From assembly GCA_903813345.2 (NCBI GenBank), contig CAIIXF020000211.1, forward strand, positions 1 to 25,000: 25,000 bases of DNA, written 5' to 3'. Below the pieces are notes generated by a model. That model was given only the letters and a program-made list of their open reading frames with translations. It was not told where the DNA came from and did no database searches. The position numbers were made by a program, and so were the translations under genes. This document shows positions 7,747 to 19,064 of the stretch, one piece after another (the first letter of the stretch is position 1; every line of letters starts with the position of its first letter). This DNA is from Owenia fusiformis. Taxonomy: Eukaryota > Annelida > Polychaeta > Sabellida > Oweniidae.

Positions 7747-9470
7747 GTGAGTTGTTATAGTTGTAATGAGGATTAGAATGAAAAAATATATAAAAAACTT
7801 CTGGATATTGTCAGATCAGAATGTGTGTGTAAGTATATCAGATTCTGGTTGTTCACATGTTATTTCATTGGATACAAACAAGGTGATGTTGAAGCTTTTA
7901 ACAATGGGGATGTGTAGAATATGTCATAATCATTGAAATCATGGTATTTCCATGCCAGGATAATGTAACAAAAAGTTCATTCCCGTAATTTTCTACACAT
8001 TTTCTGAAATAAGTGTATTTTAAATGTGTAATCTTGTCCACATACCCCACATAGAGATATCAAGCAATCATTTAAAAAGGATCAAGAGTGCTTGTTATGT
8101 GTCATTTGAAAAAGATAGCTAGATGTGTATTGCATTATTAATCAAATAAAGTTTAATAGCCTATACATAATATCAGTTGTTCATAGTTCAAATTGACATT
8201 CTGTATGAAATATACTGATTTTGCTCACTAGTGCGTGATGCCGTCATAATAATTTTCATATTTCATATTTTATACAACCCATGTAATTTCTTTAACCTGG
8301 ACGTAGTTCTAGTCCACAGTCAGTTCCATTTACACAACGGGAAACACTATTTTGTAAGCACTACTAAGAAAGAATACTTTATGTGTTATTCATAAGTGAT
8401 AAGCACTACTAACTACTAATTCTCGGGAATAAAAAGTTCACACTAATCATACCCATTAAGAGATAGATAGAGCTTATCCTCGGACCAGTTACGTCTTATC
8501 CGTGTGTCATATGACTACTGTGTTAATTAACTAAGTAAAGTATTCCAATTAAAAAGTGTTGTATGTTTGCATGCAGCAAGCATTTAATAATTTTTCACAT
8601 ATATAATATTGTCCATAAAAGAGTCTGATAATTACAAGTAACTCATGTTTATTTTAAAACTATTCTTTACGAATTTATGCATGATAAGTGTATAATCTTC
8701 AATCATACAAATGCGCAGTCAGTGATTGTTCTCCACACTCACCCCTCCCCCTTCCTGACATGAACTATTTTGTAAAACCATTACACTCGAATGTCAAGGT
8801 GGGGGGAGGGCAGTTATAAAGATATACAAGGCGATGGTTCAAATTGGACAATTTTCAAAACTGCTCAACATGATGAAAACTTCACGTTTTTAAAGAATGC
8901 GTGCCTGGCGAGTGGTTTGCTCTGGAATCCCCTCCCGATCGGGTCGCGTTTTATATATCTCTGATGTAATAAGGACAATAATGCCTATTACAACATTTTG
9001 TCAATTAATGGCATTAGGCCGGGGCATCAACACACATTTGATTGAAATAATTCAAATCAAAGTTTCAAATGAATAAAGAACATGAAGGTTATGTTTGGCA
9101 TTCGAGAACAAAAATGTGCCGAGTCAAAAATAGATTTCTAATATTTTATTTTGAGTATTTGTATTTATTGATCCTTGTTTTTCAATCTACAGATGGTTCA
9201 CTGAATTCCGAAGTAAACAAAAAAAATCCTATACACGTTTCCTTGGTTCTCATGATACTGCCTATGCATTTATCAAAATAAATATTAATTAATCCGTCTG
9301 CATTTGTTCCCTGACACAGAGACAGAGACATAAAAAACATATATAATATATTTTATATGTCTCTGCTCAAACTAAGCCAACCCCGATTTCAGTATTTAAT
9401 TCTTCGCTTGAAACATCCAACATCAAACTTGAAACTAGCCAACATCGCAACCCCCCCCCCCCCCCCCCCC
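7747..9470. other. Start of the 15.3-kb VWA2 intron, no gene seen
   Basis: This is AT-rich non-coding DNA. Small structures are visible: an inverted repeat of C-rich/G-rich character at about 8736-8815 and an AGAGACATA...TATGTCTCT palindrome at about 9317-9364. A pure 22-base C run fills 9451-9472, followed by TGGCTACGCC, a word also found at the end of the MITE at 11071-11282. No exon is supported. Confidence 0.5.
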
Positions 9471-9472
9471 CC

Positions 9473-11060
9473 TGGCTACGCCTATGGATATTTTGGCAAC
9501 TTTCGCGTTTACCCCGCCCCCTAATCATTTTTACGCCCCCTCTAAATATCAGACCCGTCAGGCGTTGAGGCGTGGATCAGGATGCCCTGACTCCCAAGCT
9601 GTGCGACTTCTGGTAACCGCTACACCTATATTCCCGGGGAAAGCGCTTTGTCAAATATGGTCGTGTGTGGGCAACCACGGAGGAGGAGGAGGAGGAGAGG
9701 GGTGCTTCTCCCGAATAGTTATGCTAGAGGGGTTCTAATATCTATTTCTGTTTTCAAATGAAATAATTTCACCCTTGCCCGACTGGCTTGTAGATAATGC
9801 ACGAATCATATAGCATGGAGATCAGATAATCAGATTGATTCGTATTTTTGCAATCAGATGAATTAACTTATTGTTTTCTCTGATTGAAAGGCGGTTTGAA
9901 GCTACTTTTACAGGATTAGTAAATTCGCAATCAGACTGGCTTATTTTAATATTTAGTCAGAGCAAGAGGAGGGGACTATAATGTAAAAAATCGTTTTGAT
10001 TTCGACTGAAATAATTTATCACAATTGTTAAATACGCAAACAGAGACCAGTTTAAAAAAGAGAATGAGGCAAAAAACTCTATTCATAAAATGTAACTAAA
10101 ACCCGGGAATTAAAAGCAATTTGAGACTGTTAGATGATCTCTTCTGTAATCAAGGTGATGTTGGTACACTTCCGCTGTTAGAAAAACAAAGACTAAAAAC
10201 AAAAACTTTATAACAATTAATCCTTTTGTAATCATTAAATGTTAGATGCTTATTATTTTGTTGGACAATGTTCAGACTTCTGACCAAGATTTATGCATTT
10301 ATGTTTGTATTTAAAAAATAGTATTTCAATCAGACAGACGTTCTAATGAGTTAGAAAAATACATTTGTCCATTTCCTCTCAAGAAGTTTTCAAAAGTAAT
10401 CCAGTCCATTTGTTTATTTTAGTATTGTTTTTTCATAACTTGACACTTCCATGACCGGAATGACTTTGAAATGAGTTTTTATAATTTTAGCTTTTATACG
10501 GACATGCATATTGTATATTTCCATATGAACGTTGTAGTTATGTGATGTTACATCGCCCCCCCCCCCAAATTACAGGTATACAACTTTTAGTCGGAATGCT
10601 TTAACTTGCAATTAAAAGCAATTTTAGAGTGTTAGATGATCTCTTATGTAATCTAGGTGATGTTGGTACACTTCCGCAGTTAAGAAAACAAAGACTAAGA
10701 CAAAGAGAACTATATAGCAATCCTGGTGTATAGAATCATGTGAACAACATTATCGTGGAAATTCCCATATTCATTCTCATAATGTCTTACAGCTATTTCG
10801 CAAAAGACATAAGCCTAAACAACATGTGGACATAATATTGCAGAATGCAGATTAAGATATTTCATTTTTGAAATGCACAAAGGGAAGCAGTTGAAGAAAA
10901 AAAGTTAAAGGCGTTGTGAAATAGATCGTGCCTTTATATGATCTCCTTCTATAGTGTCCTACTCTTTGCATTCGTTCGACTTCACTTCTTAAAAGAGAGT
11001 TTCGTCTTCTCGTAGTTTATAACTAGACTCTGCACGCAGTGTAATAGTGCCCCTATTATC
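9473..11060. other. Intron DNA with a duplicated ~110-bp segment
   Basis: The segment at about 10107-10215 is repeated at about 10608-10720, roughly 500 bp downstream. Shared words are TGTTAGATGATCTCTT, GGTGATGTTGGTACACTTCC and AAACAAAGACTAA; most of the segment matches. A (GGA)n run lies at 9678-9697. Short open frames here have no protein character. Confidence 0.55.
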
Positions 11061-11070
11061 CATGTTCAGG

Positions 11071-11282
11071 GGCGTAGTCAACTTTCAGTGGGGGGGGGGG
11101 CGATCGCCAAAAAAACAATATCGGTTTTCAGTCGGGGGGGGGGGGGGGGGGTGCGATCGTGTCAAAAGCAAGCCAAAAGATGCAACTTCCTTCAAAATTG
11201 AGCTAGAAGCTTCTATCTCTTCTTCTATTCCATGGTACTATTTTATTGGTTATGCACCGCACCCCTCCCCCCTGGCTACGCC
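11071..11282. mobile_element. Small MITE-like element with G tracts
   Basis: The left end GGCGTAGTCA is mirrored at the right end by TGGCTACGCC. Two long G runs (11 and 18 bases) and a CGATCG word lie inside. A similar terminus (TGGCTACGCC after a C run) is at 9473, and a shorter GTAGCCA...TGGCTAC unit at 16112-16168, so this seems to be a repeated family. It is non-coding. Confidence 0.5.
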
Positions 11283-11289
11283 AATGCCA

Positions 11290-12320
11290 TTTGAGAGATA
11301 AAAAGAGAAGAGAAAAGACTGTTAAAACAAGTACTTCCAATAAATACTTTTACAGTTAATGTGTTTATCAAGGACAACGACCCTACTTGTCAAATTAATA
11401 GAAACGAACAATAAATACTTTCATTACGGGAAAACCGGAGAAATTCAATCATGTATCTACCTGATTCGCTGGAATAGTCATTAGTCACATTATTTCAGAG
11501 CAAACAATTAGCATCTGCTATAATTTCTATTTTTCTATCCGATATACAACTGATATTGATATCTTTCCCCGGACAATGTGTTATCTCATGGTCCGTTGAC
11601 ATCATCAACAATGTGATTTACCACAAGAGATTAACCAACATTCCTTAATTAAAAAGTTGACATTTCTTGACTTTTTAAAGCAAAAACACTATGACACAAT
11701 AACATCGAGGCAAAATTAAAACATGGTGTGGAAATAAAAGGCTTACAAAATGGCCATTAAAAGGACATTCTTGTTCATAAAAATATCAACTTTACTACAT
11801 TGGACGCAAATACAAAGTATAGAATAAATAAAAATAATGTCTTCCCAGAGATTACAATACGGAACTTAGCCCATGTCTGCAATTGTTTGTCTGCTGGTCA
11901 GAACTTGGTATCCGCTTCGGATAATCAATTTCTGAGAATACTGATGTCTTAGATAATTCCAAAAGACGACGTTGTCTTTAAATAAGAATCTTTAATCTAC
12001 AAACTAAATAAATATCGTAAACCCGGGATCGTAAACAACACCTTGCTGTCCTCTGTTAAATCACGAAACCTGTTTCCCTTAATTTTTTTACTAGGAGACT
12101 ATAATTTATTTTCTACTATTATTTTTCTTTAAATAGTAAATGTCGTCTAAGTTTGTTTTAATGATTAGTCTTCTTCTAGATTCATTAATCATCACGATAT
12201 TTATATATACATATTATGTAATAGACCTATCATATCACGCCCGTAGTTACAAAGTCAACTGCATATTAATGCAATAGAATAAGACTCAATAATTAAAAAA
12301 ATAAACCTCAGTATTCGGGC
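11290..12320. other. Intron, no feature seen
   Basis: AT-rich sequence without a credible ORF, exon or repeat structure on either strand. Confidence 0.5.
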
Positions 12321-12328
12321 CTAAAAAC

Positions 12329-12965
12329 TAGTGGTGTAGATAAGTACTCACGTAGTCATCGAATCGTCTCGCCAAGGTGTTATAGAATTCAGCTCGATTA
12401 GGAGTTCAGATTTCGCGAATTATTACACGAGTCTGAGACTCACGAATTTGTATTCGTATTCGCGATTTCACAGCGAATCCTGACGTCAAATGCATTGTTT
12501 TTTCTTACAAACAGGGTGAAACTATGTACAAATGATTGTTCCGTGTATCATTTGTTTTTATTTGAATGAATATGAGTAATAAATCTAATTTAAATGAAAT
12601 ATTTTTGAGTCTATTTTTTAATTCCATGATTAATTCAGTCCGTAGAACCGGAAATGAAAGTGCTGCAACAATGTGTGGCGGGAAACATAAAATAAACAAT
12701 ATTTCAATTTTTGTCGTAATTAATCGTAAGTAGCTATGTTATTTAAATCGGTAGATATGGACAACTCTTGATATACCTAGCGTACCTAGGGTATTGTGCA
12801 AGTGAACAACATTGAAAAAAGGACTAAAAAACGACCATATGACATGCAATGGTAAGATTTTTTCTTGTTTATTTTTTTGATGAAAAATCGCGATTCTTAT
12901 TCGATCTCAGACTCAAAATCACGCGAATTACTCGATTCCAAAAATCCCAGCGAGTTACAACACTA
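12329..12965. mobile_element. Non-autonomous hAT-type element with perfect 8-bp target duplication
   Basis: The direct repeat CTAAAAAC stands immediately left (12321-12328) and right (12966-12973) of the element. Between them the ends are TAGTGGTGTAG and, inverted, TAGTGTTGTAAC. Beyond the ends, subterminal inverted words recur (CGCGAATTA, TCGCGATT, AGTCTGAGA/TCTCAGACT). The 8-bp duplication and the AGTG-TGTA terminus are characteristic of hAT transposons. At 637 bp with no transposase frame, it depends on an enzyme encoded elsewhere. The intact duplication suggests a fairly recent insertion. Confidence 0.85.
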
Positions 12966-13045
12966 CTAAAAACCACAGATAAGTGTATCAATACCAAAGG
13001 GTAAGCTCAAATAACCTTCCAAATAAGTGTATCAATAATTAGAGG

Positions 13046-13135
13046 TTATGTCACTATCGTGGCATATATGCCCGACCTTGGGAGGGACATTGATCTCTGA
13101 GAACCGAGGGAATATGTGCCACGATAGTGACATAA
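13046..13135. repeat. 90-bp hairpin-forming inverted repeat
   Basis: The 24-bp arms at 13046-13069 and 13112-13135 match with one mismatch (TTATGTCACTATCGTGGCA inverted as TGCCACGATAGTGACATAA). The interior has a second, weaker mirrored pair around CCTTGGGAGGG and GAACCGAGGGA. It is probably a MITE or the end of one. It lies 5 bp from the next inverted-repeat element. Confidence 0.75.
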
Positions 13136-13140
13136 ACGAT

Positions 13141-13392
13141 TTATAACATACCTATGATGATGTAGACTGGTCAGAGAGTACCGTTTTCTTATAGAATTGA
13201 CAAACAAATGGTTTGAAAATGATTGAAATGAGTTTAGAAAAATTGCTCGCGCAGTTTTATCTTCGATTGATTGGTTATGACGTCAGCGCCTTGACAAATC
13301 AGAAAGTTAGCGGGCGCGGGCTTTTCAAAACTTATATTGGCCCGCTGTCTCGTGTACACTTTGCACTATACATCATCATAGGTATGTTATAA
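13141..13392. mobile_element. 252-bp MITE with 24-bp terminal inverted repeats
   Basis: TTATAACATACCTATGATGA opens the left end (13141) and its reverse complement closes the right end (13369-13392). The interior holds GATTGGTTATGACGTCAGCG, that is, an inverted CCAAT word and a CRE-like TGACGTCA, then a GC-rich GCGGGCGCGGGC tract. It has no coding capacity. The motifs could give it promoter activity, but nothing shows use. Confidence 0.75.
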
Positions 13393-14270
13393 TCAAGGAT
13401 TGCGACTACTAACCACCGAGTAAGATGTGTGTAACATTGGTATTGCTAGTTATTAAACACGATTTTGTCTTGTGTTAGCCACTATATTATTCAAGATTAA
13501 CATAAAGTACAATAACATAGAATTTTTTTAATTACTACATTTTCTCATGTCAGAAGCTATGATCAGTGATGTAGATATCATGATTTTCTAACTTTTATTT
13601 TATATTTCTGTAACATATTTTCCCAAATCTAACTACTTTGGTACATCATATGTTAATTTAGCCACATTTTGAATTAAGTGGCAAAAGCTTTCTCCGAAGA
13701 GAAAAATACAAAATGAATACATTGAAACATGTGCATACTTATACTTCTATGACCGGGCATTCTTTATGTTAAATGTACACAATAGTGTGAGGTTTTAGTT
13801 TCTATCTTTTATTTATTTCACTTGTTTACACATGGCATATAGTATATTCTTCAAAACCAGACATCACATGATCACTTCAAATCTGTTATGTAAAAAGTTT
13901 AACAATGGGAAGACTGCTTCAAATCCTAATTAGAATCCAAGATATAGAAATGTAAATTAAATGTAAATTAAAGAAACATTTGTAAGTCTGAAGATGCTCT
14001 GAACAATTGTAATGATTGCATATTTAATGTGAGAAACTGACCAGAGATATCCCAGGTGTACTACATGACCTGTTGTTTATCTAAATGCTTTTTGTATCAT
14101 GTTTCCATTAATTAATTTACAAAGTAAAAACAAAGTAAAAGTATAAGATATTAATTATAAAATACAACATGAAAATCACTCCGTCACACTTCATTGCACT
14201 TACATATTGCTCATATAACATCCTATAATTATTATAAATGATTTTAAGATAAATAGATTTATACCACAAT
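13393..14270. other. Intron DNA downstream of the nested minus-strand gene
   Basis: AT-rich and non-coding. A short direct duplication (TGTAAATTAA twice near 13950-13970) is visible; otherwise nothing is recognised. Confidence 0.45.
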
Positions 14271-14276
14271 TTTATT
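14271..14276 (-). terminator. Polyadenylation signal AATAAA for the nested membrane-protein gene
   Basis: Minus-strand AATAAA lies about 160 nt downstream of the stop codon at 14436-14438, a plausible 3' UTR length. Such hexamers are frequent in AT-rich DNA, so support is moderate. Confidence 0.45.
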
Positions 14277-14435
14277 AATTAAGTCAGATGAAACTTCAAT
14301 CGTATTTTAACATTTCTCATTGGAACTCAGCATTTGGACCTGTACATTTTATCATCCTCTAAACCTGGTACATGCAACAGGCTCAAGTTTACTAGTCAGT
14401 TAACTCATGCTATTTGACCTATCCTATTATATATT

Positions 14436-15143
14436 TCAAGGTAGAAACACACTGTCATTTGAAGAATCCAAATCTTTGGTATGGGCATACGTAACAGTGA
14501 TCTTTGGCAACACAATTATCTGAACATGTGCAACCTTATCCTCTGTATTATTAATTCTCTTTTCAATATGATACATTGATTTTTTAATCTGGTCATTAAA
14601 CACATTTTTTTTATCAAGCTCCTTTGGCTGCTTTAACATTTTATTGTCATCAATACCTTTGATGACATGAGTTGGGGATATCTTGCGTGGGGTTTCTACA
14701 TTTTCCTTGTTATTTTGATCATGGGCATCACTACTACATGTACTATTGTTGTTTTCATCTTTTGAAGGGGTTCTCAGTCCTTGTGGGAGGTTTTCAATGA
14801 GATTTTCCTGAGCTATTTGAAAATCACTAGATGGTGGTCCAACTTTTGTGTTCCTGGTCGCAATATGATACATCAACATCATTATATGGTCACAGTATCT
14901 TTTAAATCCACTCTGGGACTTATTTTTATCTCCTTCCCCAGAGTTCATTTTAGTTTTCTTTCTAAACTTGCTTGGGGCCACACATTGTCTACATTTTTCC
15001 GTAAGAAAACATGTAAATGGGCATACAACAAATAGAATAAACAGCATAAAGAGTCCATAGTACTGTTGTATGACATCAAATATGATCTTCGCTATATCGG
15101 GGGCAATATTGGCTGTAGTATTATAGGCATTGTGTTGATCCAT
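14436..15143 (-). CDS. Nested single-pass membrane protein, unknown family (235 aa)
   Basis: An open frame of 235 codons on the strand opposite the host VWA gene, inside its largest intron. From the Met at 15143 the protein has a short Asn/Thr-rich N-terminus with an N-glycosylation sequon (NTT, residues 8-10) and a transmembrane helix at residues ~28-48 (GLFMLFILFVVCPFTCFL). A Cys pair (CRQC) and a basic stretch follow, then a ~170-residue polar Lys/Asn/Ser-rich tail. The order (short outside segment, helix, Lys/Arg just after) suggests N-out, C-in topology. The frame is open 20 codons further, to an ATG at 15203, but that part reads as a polypyrimidine tract ending TTTATTTCAG (acceptor at 15152-15153). 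The Met at 15143 is therefore the likelier start in a spliced mRNA. No family is recognised. Confidence 0.6.
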   Translation of the reverse strand: MDQHNAYNTTANIAPDIAKIIFDVIQQYYGLFMLFILFVVCPFTCFLTEKCRQCVAPSKFRKKTKMNSGEGDKNKSQSGFKRYCDHIMMLMYHIATRNTKVGPPSSDFQIAQENLIENLPQGLRTPSKDENNNSTCSSDAHDQNNKENVETPRKISPTHVIKGIDDNKMLKQPKELDKKNVFNDQIKKSMYHIEKRINNTEDKVAHVQIIVLPKITVTYAHTKDLDSSNDSVFLP

Positions 15144-15231
15144 AGTGGACGCTGAAATAAAAACGGGTAAAAAATAAAAAATAATAACACATTTGTGAAA
15201 CACATACTTTATGGGGCCATATCTAGGTTAA

Positions 15232-15890
15232 GACAGGAGACTAGGTAAATGGTAAGGGGAGGAGATTAGGTAAATGGCAATGGGGAGGATATTAAGTAAA
15301 TGGCAAGGGGAGGAAACTGGGTAAATGGAAATGGGGAGGAGACTAGGTAAATGGCAAGGGGGATGAGACTAGGTAAATGGCAAGGGGAGGAAACTAGGTA
15401 AATGGTAAGGGGAGGAGATTAGGTAAATGGCAATGGGGGAGGAGATTAGGTAAATGGCAATGAGGAGGAGATTAAGTAAATGGCAATGGGGAGGAGATTA
15501 AGTAAATGGCAAGGGGAGGAAACTAGGTAAATGGAAATGGGGAGGAGATTAGGTAAATGGCAATTGGGGAGGAGATTAGGTAAATGGCAATGGGGGAGGA
15601 GATTAGGTAAATGGCAATGAGGAGGAGATTAAGTAAATGGCAAGGGGAGGAAACTAGGTAAATGGAAATGGGGAGGAGATTAGGTAAATGGCAATGGGGA
15701 GGAGATTAGGTAAATGGCAATGGGGAGGAGATTAGGTAAATGGCAATGGGGAGGAGATTAAGTAAATGGCAAGGGGAGGAAACTAGGTAAATGGAAATGG
15801 GGAGGAGACTAGGTAAATGGCAAGGGGGAGGAGCCTAGGTAAATGGCAAGGGGAGGAAACTAGATGAATGGCAATGGGGAGGAGACTAGA
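15232..15890. repeat. Minisatellite, about 26-bp unit, roughly 25 copies
   Basis: The unit is approximately AGGTAAATGGCAATGGGGAGGAGATT, with variants (GGCAAGGGG, GGAAATGGG, AAACTAGG) arranged in higher-order blocks. On the + strand, which is the sense strand of the host VWA gene, most copies contain TAGGTAAAT, similar to a splice donor (AG|GTAAAT). It lies within the putative first intron of the nested gene. Confidence 0.9.
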
Positions 15891-17201
15891 AGGCAGTTGG
15901 TATTTGGCATCTGTAACAAATGGCAGGTTGTGACATTTTGCATGTAATGCCTTGTTTTTCAATGATACTGAATCCCCTTGACAAATTCATGAACTCTTTA
16001 AAATTCAGATAAATCTTGGCTTCTTGAGATTTTTCCATTTTATAATATCTGAAATTGAATGCTAGTGGTACTGTCTTGCTGCCATGCAGTTACACACAAA
16101 CAACAAGCCCGTAGCCAACTTTTGCCGAGGGGGTTCACTTTTTTCGCTCAAACCCATCCCCCTGGCTACTAGCCTGATCAAGTTACAGTTTATGGTTCAC
16201 ATATGTTTATTTTAAACTTTAAAATGCCAATTTTACTTACCGTTTGTCCCTTTTCATGAATTAAATTGAGTCAGTGTACGTGTAAAACTCTTCTCATTCA
16301 AACCACACACTTCCATCAATGTCATATGGACAGTCCAGGAAAACATTTGTAATTGACCTCATTGACTTCATTCATAGATTCAAATCATGTTTTTGAATGT
16401 AAGTTCATTAGTTCATACTGTTAAAAAACTCAACTCATAATGTTCTGTTAACATGCCCAAGATTTGTACATGCAACAGTAATTGGCTCTAGTTGGTGAAA
16501 AATTTGTTATCTTGTTAAGTCAAGGTTGAGAATAAGCATGTTATTTGTACTCATGTTCTTAAAATTAGCCCATACCCTATATAGTTAATTTAACAATTGC
16601 ACGACATAGTCAATCTGATACCCCTTACGTGAATCTGTCTCTTCACTTTTTAAGTTTTATCATTTCAAGTTGTAAACATTTATTCTTGAGGATTTCTTGC
16701 TTTAGGGCTTCTATCCTGAGGATGAATATTTGAAATCTATAATATTTGCATTTCAATTCTTATTTCTATAATGTTCTTAAAATTTTATTTGGAGTAAATT
16801 TAAAATGTAGTAAAAGTAATGGTAATTCATTCAATTTGAATCCTTTTGAGGTCCTAGATATCTACAAACAACTTAATCAATCAACCTATTAATCAATCAA
16901 CTAAGACTTTATCAGAAATTATGTTTTTCTTTCAAAATTTATTTTTATAATTTTAAATCATTGCTGATTTTCCTAGAATATAAACCTCACTAGTTTGTTG
17001 CATGAACTAGGTCATCTTGACCTCATATATATGAATATTTTTATAATGCATCAAAATGAAATGTTGAACATTATTTCAAAACTTCAATTCTAGTTATTAT
17101 AGAAAATCAAAATCCCAAAACATGAACAATCAAACTAGAAATAACATTTCAGTACAATGCAGTCCAAGATATGATTGACAGCTCTATTATTAGAATTGAA
17201 A
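15891..17201. other. Intron, mostly featureless, with a tiny MITE-like unit
   Basis: A ~57-bp unit with mirrored ends (GTAGCCA at 16112 and TGGCTAC at about 16162-16168) belongs to the same family as 11071-11282. AATCAATCAA words cluster near 16875-16900. Apart from the donor at 16241, no gene structure is seen. Confidence 0.45.
16241..16300 (-). other. Possible 5' non-coding exon of the nested membrane-protein gene
   Basis: On the minus strand a strong donor ACG|GTAAGT (exon end 16241) faces the acceptor at 15152-15153. Joining them gives a short upstream frame starting at an ATG about 17 nt before the donor; it stops within the next exon in a frame different from the main CDS. The intron would contain the minisatellite at 15232-15890. 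The upstream limit of this exon is not known; 16300 is arbitrary. Confidence 0.3.
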
Positions 17202-19064
17202 TCACTAGGGCAGAGCATTTGTACTGAAAGGAGCGTTTTCAGTACAAATATGTACTGAAAAATGTACTGAATTTTTAAGTATATTTTTCAGTATAAATAT
17301 GTACTGAAAAATATACTTAAAATTTCAGTGCAAATTTCAGTATAAATATGTACTGAAAAATGTACTGAAATTTTAAGTACATTTTTCAGTATATATTTAT
17401 ACTGAAAAATATACTGAATTTTCAGTGTGATTTTAAGTGCAAATATGTACTTAAAAATATACTGAAATTTAAGTGTGATTTTAAGTGCAAATATGTACTG
17501 AAAAATATACTGAAATTTAAGGGCATATTTAAGTGTAAATTTATACTGAAAAATATACTTAGATTTTGAATTACGACATCTTCCTGACTTTCACATCTAT
17601 ACCATGGATTTTGCTATACTCGAACAAATGAGGTTCTATGTTCATGTTATATATTTTAATTTTGATATCAATTAATTAATTTGCTCGAGCAATATGAGTG
17701 AAAATCTCATGAAAAACTTATTTTTAAGACTGAGAAAATGTGTACCTTTAATGTTTTTGAATTTTAGAACTTAATAAGGTAGAATGTATCTAGAAACCTC
17801 AAAAGGTATGGAATACACATGTTATGTATGATCAGTTTTAAATAAAGGGTTTATCCCTCAGGAAATATGGGTATCCAAAACCTCCCAGTACATAACCCTT
17901 ATTTATGCATTATATTTGATAGGTTTGATCGGGCTAAAAAGAAATTTATTGATGGAGAAAATGCAATCAGATATTATTACAGGATGCGTCTTAAATAATT
18001 AAATCCAAAAACATAACTTATTAAAAGGAAAACACTTGATTACAGTAAACCTAGCCTCTCCAGTTTGATTAGAGTCTGCTTTAAAGGATGTGTCTAAAGA
18101 AACTTTATTAATCCATTAACAAAACAAAATATTTTGACAAGGCAAAACAAACCTGATTACAGAGAGACTCTTTTAAGTTTGGTTAAAGTCTGCTGTAAAG
18201 GAAGCATCCAAAATAATTTCATAATGTAATAGCATTCCTGGGGGGGGGGGGGTTCAGGGGTCCAAGCGGCCAAAAATTCTTTTAAAATCATGCACTTTTT
18301 CACCAATCTAAGAACTTTTTGAGTGATTTAGGCCGTTTTTAATAAATCCATAAACATAACTTCTAAAAAGGAAATCACTTGATTACAGTAAACCTAGCCT
18401 CTCCAGTTTGATTAGAGTCTGCTTTAAACGATGTGTCTATTAATCCACTAACAAAACAAAATATTTTGACAAGGCAAAACAAACCTGATTACAGAGAGAC
18501 TCTTTTAAGTTTGGTTAATGGCTGCTGTAAAGGAAGCATCCAAAATAATTTCATAATGTAATAGCATTCCTGTTGGGGGTTTTCAGGGGTCCAAGCGAAC
18601 CCCCCCCCCCTGGCCAAAAATTCTTTTAAAATCATGCACTTTTTCACCATTCTAAGAACTTTTTGAGTGATTTAGAGTTTATAAAGTAAAGTTAAATTTC
18701 AGTATATTTTTCAGTACATTTTTATACTGACTTTTGCACTTAAATTTCAGTACATTTTTCAGTATATATTTGTACTTAAATTTATCCTTAAATTTTCAGT
18801 GCATTTTTCAGTATATTTTTGCACTTAAATTTGTCCTTAAAATTCAGTACATTTTTCAGTACATATTTATACTTAAATTTGTACTTAAAATTCAGTATAT
18901 TTTTCAGTACATGAATTTGTACTGAAAAATATACTGAAAAAAATTCAGTGCATTTTTCAGTACAAAAATATACTTCAATTTGTACTGAAACAAAACTAGT
19001 ACATTTTTCAGTACATATTTGTACTGAAAACGCTCCTTTCAGTACAAATGCTCTGCCCTAGTGA
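17202..19064. mobile_element. 1.86-kb foldback element with repeat-built inverted arms
   Basis: The ends are near-perfect inverted repeats of about 48 bp (TCACTAGGGCAGAGCATTTG at both ends, mirrored). Just inside, each arm (about 17215-17570 and 18685-19045) is an array of short units built on TACTGAAAAATATACTG and CAGTACAAATATGTACTG. The middle (about 17575-18680) contains a 343-bp direct duplication. This layout resembles foldback elements such as Drosophila FB/Galileo, whose long arms are made of short repeats. No transposase frame is present. The flanks ATTGAAA and ATTGATG match at 5 of 7 positions, so a decayed target duplication is possible but not proven. Confidence 0.75.
17997..18674. 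repeat. Two-copy 343-bp direct repeat inside the foldback element
   Basis: Copy 1 (about 17997-18338) and copy 2 (about 18341-18674) share long identical words, for example CTTGATTACAGTAAACCTAG at 18035 and 18378 and AAGAACTTTTTGAGTGATTTA at their ends. Copy 1 contains a 13-base G run and copy 2 a C run. There is no coding content. Confidence 0.85.

Noticed and set aside
9484-9738. Open frame with Gly-rich end
   Set aside because: It comes from (GGA)n and GC-rich repeat DNA, with no domain, no splice context and no start support.
11047-11301. Open frame with Gly runs
   Set aside because: Runs of G in a MITE-like element give poly-Gly; no protein character.
15232-15890. CRISPR array
   Set aside because: A continuous 26-bp minisatellite without spacers.
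18734-18925. Open frame rich in Phe/Ile/Tyr/Leu with internal repeats
   Set aside because: It is a reading of the short repeat units in the right arm of the foldback element, not a gene.
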